Shown piece after piece: positions 57,623 to 64,000 of a stretch of DNA of 64,000 nucleotides. How positions within the stretch are numbered: the stretch's first letter is position 1; each line of letters opens with the position of its first letter. Origin of the DNA: Terebella lapidaria (lineage: Eukaryota > Annelida > Polychaeta > Terebellida > Terebellidae); NCBI GenBank assembly GCA_949152475.1, contig OX424562.1, positions 36,414,657-36,478,656 on the forward strand, read 5' to 3'. Both the position numbers and the translations under genes were made by a program. The notes under the pieces were generated by a model that saw only the letters and a program-made list of their open reading frames with translations, ran no database searches and was not told where the DNA came from.

Positions 57623-58033
57623 GTAGTCCGCTTCAAACAGTGAGGGGAGGGAGTCAGAGATTTTTATCTAAATAAATAACTGTATCAACATAATTTAGAG
57701 CTTCAAAATGACATATTTTATAGAGTAACTGATCAGCATTCTAAAACTGAAAAGAAAATAGGGGTTCACTGTATCCGTTTGCATGTAAAACACGATGCAA
57801 GATGTGAATATGAAAAAAAAATGTGCGAAAATACCATAATTTTTGTCATTTTAGGTAAATGTGATTTGATGAATAACCAGCACGGTAACCCCGTATTTTC
57901 TTTTCATTATTAGGATGCTGATCAGTTACTCTATAAAATAGGTCATTTTGAAGAGAAAATATTCAATATATTGTGCATTTGAATAACCTTTAAATTTTGA
58001 CTCTTCGTTACCTCACTGGTTGTAGCGGACTAC
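57623..58033. mobile_element. Palindromic MITE, about 410 bp
   Basis: Ends GTAGTCCGCT and AGCGGACTAC are inverted, followed inward by CAGTGAGG / CCTCACTG. Further inward, AATGACATATTTTATAGAGT and TAACTGATCAGCAT (57708-57740) face inverted counterparts at 57913-57955. No coding capacity. The target duplication is not clear. Confidence 0.75.
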
Positions 58034-58980
58034 GTTGACTACAATACGTAAATACATGAATATAGTTATATATTTGAACAGTAATCAAAATATTCAGTCA
58101 AGTGTCACTGAATTATTTATCAAACATGGTGCGCATGAAACTGCGAAGGAAACCAAATCATGCTGAAGATAATAATACCTTCAAGAATATAGTTATTAAT
58201 TCAGAGCAAACATGATGAATTATCCACTGTGTAACTTCAATAATCAATAACGCTCCTAAACCAATGCTGATCACAGCTAGCGTGAGTCATGTATGCATGA
58301 AATGCTCATTCTTATTTACCGTGTTGTTTGTTTCTATTTAATCTTCCACTTACTCTTCATTTTTGCAGGATAATAATTTTCAGAAAGAAAATAATTTGAT
58401 AATGAGAAGGGATGTGTTTACCTGAAACCACCTTTCTGTCTGGATGGTGGATAATGGTTTCCAGAAATTGGTCTCTTTTTCCATCACACAAGAAGTACAT
58501 TCGTATATTACATTTCTGCTCGAACATGATCACGAGACAAGGCGGACATTGATCGATAGCTCCTTTCCAGCCTATCCTCAACAAAACTGAGTGACTGAAT
58601 ATTCAATTTTGCATACCAGATGTGTTTTCATGGAACAATATATCATTCCCTGCCAAAACGAACACGCTTCTCTGTATGAGAGTAAAAACGAACGTGTATA
58701 TCAAACCATCACAGACATTTTCTTATATAAGTATAACCAATGTAACTGTCTGCATTCATTGAATATATTTCACGGATAAAATACATGACAACTATTATTA
58801 AAATGGGAGCACGTAGAGAGAGTTGGCTCATATTGGAAGGAGAGATACAGCCCATTATCATTTGATCGCTGAAAGTGCGCGATCCTTCTTGGCCAATTCT
58901 CCGCCAATACCACACAGTGCTTGGTGAGCCTCATGCGAGGTGATGCGACCCCCAGTATGTTCTGTAAATTTTCTATATCT
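58034..58980. other. Gene-free stretch
   Basis: AT-rich sequence between the palindromic MITE and the truncated RT. No protein domain, tandem array or RNA gene is recognised. Confidence 0.5.
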
Positions 58981-58984
58981 ACTA

Positions 58985-59566
58985 TATCTGTTATTGGCAG
59001 ACCTGTTTTTATACTCATATGAATCAGATTTTATCCAACATTTACAACGAGGAGGTTCTAAGAAACTAACATGTAATTTTAATTTCACTTTCCGATACAT
59101 AGATGATGTATTGTCGCTAAATAATCCCAAGTTTGGTGATTATTTGGATGTCATATATCCTAAGGAACTTGAAATTAAGGATACTACAGACTCCGCTAAT
59201 TTTTCCAACTATCTAGACCTGAGGTTGGAGATTGATAATGATTCTAACCTGTCAACTAGATTATATGACAAACGTGATGATTTCAATTTTTCCATGGTCA
59301 ACTTCCCTTTTCTAAGCAGCAACATTCCTATGTCACCGGCATATGGTGTGTTTGTTTCTCAACTTATAGGCTATTCCAGAGCTAGTTGCAAATATGAGGA
59401 CTTTGTCTATCGAAGTGCCCAGCTATTCTCTAAACTGCTGCGACAAGGATATGTTTTACCAAGACTTATAGCTGCGTTTAAGAAATTCTATGGACGTCAT
59501 CATGATCTGGTTGATAAATACAGCAAATCCATGTCTGCCATGCAACTAGATCTATTTTCATGTTAA
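58985..59566 (+). pseudogene. 5'-truncated Penelope-like reverse transcriptase, copy 2
   Basis: Similarity to copy 1 begins abruptly at TTATTGGCAGACCTG. One open frame reads LLADLFLYSYESDFIQHLQR, FRYIDDVLSLNNPKFGDYLD (YIDD catalytic box), YDKRDDFNFSMVNFPFLSSN and FKKFYGRHHDLVDKYSKSMS, ending at TAA 59564-59566. The upstream fingers and motif A/B parts are gone, so it is a dead, truncated insertion, although this part stays open. Such 5' truncation is common for elements that copy by target-primed reverse transcription. The shared 3' tail continues to about 59800. Confidence 0.8.
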
Positions 59567-60127
59567 TTTTGGGGAATTCATGACGGTGCCACTAGTGGGG
59601 CAGGAAATGCTCACTCTTTCCGGAACACCTGATTTCACCTCCTAATGGCCATTTTTGGGGGTTCATGAGTTTCCCTCTCATTTTTGTTTTCTCTCACTTC
59701 GTATGCCTGATATGACTTTCTGTCCCCGGACTATGAGATTGGATAACGGACCCTGTTTTGTTTGCTCGGAATACTTAATACTGGGTATTGATTCCACGTC
59801 TATTCTGAATCCTGGGTTCAGGTGGATAATACAGAATGGCGTTTTGAAGAGTTCCATATTATTCAATGATAAAATAGTTACCATGGACGGGACTGCAGGA
59901 AGATATCACATCGTATTGGGGCCTGAAGCCCATGATAATTCAAAGTATTCTTTTATTGATGCCTGATGTTAACATCAAGTAGCATGTAATATTTTTGCTA
60001 ACCAGACATACGGCCTTTCGCACCAACGATAGGGTCCTTTAACTTGAACAAAACCTCCATGGATACCCCGAGCATGACATGTCGCTAGCCATGAGTTGAT
60101 ACATTGTATGGGTGGATGTGATTAAGG
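59567..60127. other. 3' tail of RT copy 2 and adjoining host DNA
   Basis: The tail to about 59800 carries GGAATACTTAATACTGGGTA, as near 16628 and 54189. After that, sequence without recognised genes; GACATGTCGCTAGCCATGAG near 60076 echoes tandem copies A and B (28577, 55273). Confidence 0.5.
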
Positions 60128-60278
60128 GTTTGATCCTGGGTGTGCGGGCATTGCTGTCAGACACACGACCCGAGGGCAGTCTCATGCAATGCCTAAGGCC
60201 GCAGGCCGAAGGCATCGCATGAGACTGTCACGAGGTCGTGTGTCTGGCAGGCAATGCCCAAAATACCTAGGATCAAAC
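60128..60278. repeat. Long imperfect hairpin, arms about 66 bp
   Basis: Left arm 60128-60193 (GTTTGATCCTGGG, GCATTGCTGTCAGACACACG, CAGTCTCATGCAATGCC) pairs with 60211-60278 (GGCATCGCATGAGACTG, CGTGTGTCTGGCAGGCAATG, CCTAGGATCAAAC). The loop is about 17 bp. Probably a small palindromic transposon. Confidence 0.88.
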
Positions 60279-60432
60279 ACGATTATAACATGTTTCTGTC
60301 GAGACAAACGAACGAAGACCCGCGATTCTACAAACACGTCAAATTACGTTGATGAAATTTACGTCTTGACGACGGGCCATTATAGGACCGCAAAGCCCGG
60401 GAAAAAAGTCGTTTCCCAGGCATTGCAGAGAA

Positions 60433-60463
60433 AACCACGTGGTTATAATATAACCACGTGGTT
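60433..60463. repeat. 31-bp palindrome with two CACGTG boxes
   Basis: AACCACGTGGTTAT, three central bases, then ATAACCACGTGGTT. Each arm is itself palindromic around CACGTG, the E-box core recognised by many bHLH factors. Regulatory meaning is unknown. Confidence 0.9.
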
Positions 60464-60979
60464 ATTGTGTGGAAAGAGAGTTTTTCCCAGCCATTGTTGT
60501 CTGACAAACAGCATCCTCTGCAAACTAGTGTGTATCAGACCATGCAGACGACAGTGGCCAGCCATGTTATAATAACTGCCCAAAGGCTCCGTGGGTGGCT
60601 GTTGCTCAAAGAGCCCATCATAAACTATTTCAAAAAGATATTTGAGGGAAATCAGGTGACCTGCAAGATTATTATTGATATTTAAAACATCAAATAGTTA
60701 GTCTCTAGATTAATTTCATTTCACACCACTTCATACTTTATAATGATTACTAACATGATATTGACCACCATAAGTATGTGCTTATATGAACTTCGTACAG
60801 GTTCTGTGAGATACTTTACTTCAGTTTTCCAAGGACAAAGCAGTGTCCAATTCATCCCCTTAACCTTATTTATGGTTCCCCGAGGATGGATTCAGTTCGC
60901 AAATCTTGCTGATGGGGGATAACCATTCACTTGTAGCTTGTATGAAATTCATACCGGTCCAGTGAGACATTTACCTTAT

Positions 60980-61200
60980 TTTCCAAGGATGTAGGTATCA
61001 ATCTATTACCACAAATACAGTAGATTTTGATGATGCCAATAACAAACGTAAAATACAACATTTTGCAATAGAAACGAAGCCCGACCAAATAGTTTATCCA
61101 AAGACACACTGGCGTCATCAGGGGTAGACAGTGTGTTAAATGTAGTTGTTTCTACTGTATACCTGATGGAATCAGTATACAACTGCCCAACAACCTATGA
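60980..61200 (-). repeat. Dispersed module shared with copy B and the gypsy flank
   Basis: Reverse complement of the module at 52100-52295: TAGTTTATCCAAAGACACAC, TGGCGTCATCAGGGGTAGAC, GTTGTTTCTACTGTATACC, CAACTGCCCAACAACCTATG. Other copies or fragments are at 16664-16715, 43016-43190, 51249-51412, 51770-51895 and 63320-63450. It often lies next to Penelope-like pieces and may be part of that element's untranslated sequence. Confidence 0.7.
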
Positions 61201-63319
61201 ACATATTTTTAGAGATCTCAATCTCAACTATGTACCCTGGTGACAACGAGACAAAAATTCCAAACAAACGGTATAGTAATGACTTAATCTATTCAGCAGA
61301 TACACTGTTCATTCAGTTAGACGGGAGAAACGGTCGAACACCACTACTCTCTTTAGTAACCAACCATATCTATAATTCCCCAAGGATGGATTCAGTTCGC
61401 AAATCCTGCTGATGGAGGATAACCAATGATATCCCATTCGGTTGACACATTAGAGACGTATAGATCCCCTTTCCGTGTGAGTGTGCGTGTACGAAGGGAC
61501 ATTTTTGAAGAAAAACGGCCAAAACTGGACTTTTTCTCAAAACCTGTATGACCAGTTTCGAGAACTTTGAAAATATCCCCCATATGTACATGTGTGTATA
61601 CTAGTAAGTTTAGATGCCTATAAGTCGTCGATCTGCGTGTGGCAGCCATTTCGATTTTCTGATGCATCGGCTAGAGGATTTGTCCTAAAATCATATCACT
61701 ATCCATTTTGGCTCATTATCAGAGCAAAATGAGAATTCCACCCTTTGAAAAAAAAAATTCACCCTTTGAAAAAAATTTTCTCCACTTTTTCCCTTCATAA
61801 TGGGAGCTGTCACAACATATAACGGTCGTGAAATGTATCATGGACGGCAATATCAGTCAGTCATATGTTCAAATGGGCTCATAGCTTATATGATATGGCT
61901 GGTCCCTTTGAAGGTCGAAGCATTGCACTGCGATGCTAACCGAAAGTGGATAAATGGAATAACTAGACCGTCTACCAACAGTTACAGCGGAAAAAGTAAA
62001 ATATTGTGTTTTCGGCGACATCGCATACCGTCTGAGAGAGGTGCTGATGGTTCCTTTCAAGGGTGCAGCTGTAATGCCGGAACAGGAAGCCTTCAAATGA
62101 CAACCAGCATGTCTTTGTTGAATATGCCTTCAGCAAACATATGCTGACTGTTGCCGTTAAGGATGATGGTTGTCTACCTGGACGGTCATAAGCGAGAAGG
62201 ACGGATTGCTTTGCTATAAAGAACAATATGACATAATGTATAAATATTCTATTTGTTTTACACTCCATCCATAGACCAACTTCATTTGATATGTAATGTG
62301 AATCGTCCATACATACCATTTATCTGTGCTAATATCATGCAAAAGCAGAAACTTTAATATGAAATTAAATGTCTTCGTAAAACATTTCTTTCTTACTCTA
62401 TTTGACGATACGAAGCATATGTCATGAGCTCTAGGCAGAATGTGAATATTTCGATGATTCAATACCATATCCTGGCAACATTGGGAGTCTGCCAATAGTA
62501 ATCATCTTGTTGGTATGTAAAATTCGAGTCATTTATCCTCAACTGCAGCTTGGACAATAAGAGGAGACAGTAGGCTTATAGCAAGTCGAGCAGCAGTCAG
62601 GAATAGTTGGCGCATTGCCCCGGTAAATGTCAATCTACATCTTTAAAACGAGCTATCAAGTGGGGGTTTATGGTGATTTCCAACCCAAATTGCGAATATC
62701 CGATCAACGTTCACCAATCAGCATCGAAATAGACGTATCGTGAGGGTATAACAAAGCTTATGGTTGACATGCAATGCTTTAATATCACAAAATATGTCAT
62801 TAAATGAGACACACTCGCAAGAAAAAATAGTGACCACGACATTAATTCCAAACTTACTGGTATGTTTATGCATCGATATGTTGCACAAAGAAAATTTATA
62901 GAGCTAAAATTAAAAATCCAGTTTTATTAAAATTATAAATATTTAATGAATTCTATAGAAATTAAAAATCCATAGAACTTTAAATGAAAATCTAAAATTA
63001 AACATCCATACACTAACAGCTAGAATAAGCATTTGTTTTATATGCTGTGAATAATATATTTTAATAAGATTATTAACGTATTGTTCTTCGTGTTCAGTCT
63101 GAGTTTATTCTTTCACTCCCGATATATTATAGTATGATTAAATCAGGTACCCGTTCGAATCGATCGACGGACTACTGGAAACAAACACGATGTTGACGTT
63201 AGTGCCTCACAGCATTACGCATTACCATGAATTTGCCTTGAAAGCTTTGTGTCAGTAGTTTATATGAACACGCGAAACGACAATTCCCGGTTTGCACTGA
63301 CACATTCACGGGGTTTGTT
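61200..63319. other. Gene-free region with weak Helitron-like traces
   Basis: 61490-61800 contains TTTTTGAAGAAAAACGGCC and TTCATAATGGGAGCTGT, resembling parts of the variant at 56669-57330, heavily decayed. The rest has no recognised gene or RNA. Confidence 0.4.
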
Positions 63320-63450
63320 TCGGATTTCTAAATTGCTTTGATAAGTTGTTGGGCAGTTGAGCACTAATTCCAACAGTAGAAACAACTATAGTTACACACT
63401 GTCTGCCCCTGATTGCGCCAGTGTGGCTTCAGATATAAATGTTTGGTCGG
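63320..63450 (+). repeat. Partial copy of the dispersed module
   Basis: TTGTTGGGCAGTTGA, CAGTAGAAACAACTA and CTGTCTGCCCCTGATTGCGC, followed by TTTGGTCGGGCTTAGTA, align with 52090-52215 in the same orientation. Confidence 0.75.
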
Positions 63451-64000
63451 GCTTAGTAGTAGTTTATTCTCGCATAACACAAAAAAATTTTAACACACGG
63501 ACAAATATAAAATATATGAAGCGGTTGTGGTATGCGAAGGGACAGTATAGTCAATCCTGACTGTCTTCCTACTGCCCCCCGAGATATATAGAAATAATAA
63601 CTAATAGCAATTTAGACAAAAAGAAAAAAAAGAAAGAAACTTAATGAGTAAACAAAATAATACAAGGAAATACCAACCCCGAAACTTATTGAACACACTA
63701 ACCACCCACCACCCATACACCTTAATATAGCTACAACTCTATACAATAGGAATGTTCAATCACACACCACTCACATTAATCACACACTCATTTATAAAAA
63801 GAAATATGCCCATGTACATAATATCATATACAAGCACACGGTCACCTATACACACATACGCACCCACACCCCACCACACACATTTACACACACATGTATA
63901 CATACATATAGGAGGCGATTCGGTCGCCGACGACCGCGTTAGCGTATCCCCTTGAGGCCCTATCATCCCTGTTGCTCAAAGTACGACGATCGCAAAACAA
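63451..64000. other. Low-complexity right edge
   Basis: AT-rich, then a CA/CAC-rich stretch (about 63680-63900: CACACACCAC, CACACATTTACACACACA). No gene is seen before the window ends. Confidence 0.6.

Overview
This is eukaryotic, repeat-dominated DNA. Genes have GT-AG introns and there is no bacterial-style operon packing. The background is AT-rich and intron/intergenic-like, interrupted by transposons of at least six kinds. The mix (an intron-containing THAP/P-superfamily element, Penelope-like reverse transcriptase relics, Helitron-like elements carrying central minisatellites, a GC-rich Ty3/gypsy element) fits an invertebrate metazoan, probably marine; the phylum cannot be fixed from the window. 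No conserved single-copy host gene is recognised.

Layout. (1) 1-1415: host DNA with no gene seen. (2) 1424-13285: a complete P-superfamily transposon of 11.9 kb, with 30-bp perfect terminal inverted repeats and an 8-bp target duplication (TTTCCCAC). It has a multi-exon plus-strand transposase (THAP domain, RNase H-like catalytic core split by a GTP-binding-type insertion) and a convergent five-exon minus-strand gene for a 331-aa protein. A 3-kb transposase intron holds a Helitron-like element (5906-8962) whose 134-bp minisatellite is packed with perfect nuclear-receptor-type motifs. (3) 13.3-17.7 kb: no gene, apart from a decayed Penelope-like RT at 15.4-16.4 kb and several hairpins. (4) 17.7-56.7 kb: three direct tandem copies (C, A, B) of a diverged segment, with different insertions in each. 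Comparing copies gives empty sites that date and delimit the insertions.

Insertions in the tandem array. Copy C has a Helitron-like element (19335-20399). Copy A has a 509-bp TRIM (27984-28492) and a 15.9-kb long-inverted-repeat element (28888-44741, 8-bp target duplication TCATAGTC) that itself contains an 11.7-kb Ty3/gypsy retrotransposon (31339-43011). Copy B has a 2.6-kb TTAA-flanked DNA element (46852-49484) and a composite insertion (about 51249-54215) with the third Helitron-like element.

The gypsy element lies on the minus strand: 5' LTR, a tRNA-His-type primer site, gag (one in-frame TAA), a GGGAAAC -1 slippery heptamer into protease-RT, RNase H-integrase, and a 726-aa third ORF with two C2H2-like fingers. 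Its LTRs differ at two visible positions in 736 bp, so insertion was recent, yet its interior has a 1,026-bp duplication with an inverted filler and an RT/RNase H scar. (5) 56.7-64 kb: a Helitron-like variant, a palindromic MITE, a 5'-truncated Penelope-like RT (58985-59566), hairpins and repeat modules, then about 4 kb with nothing recognisable.
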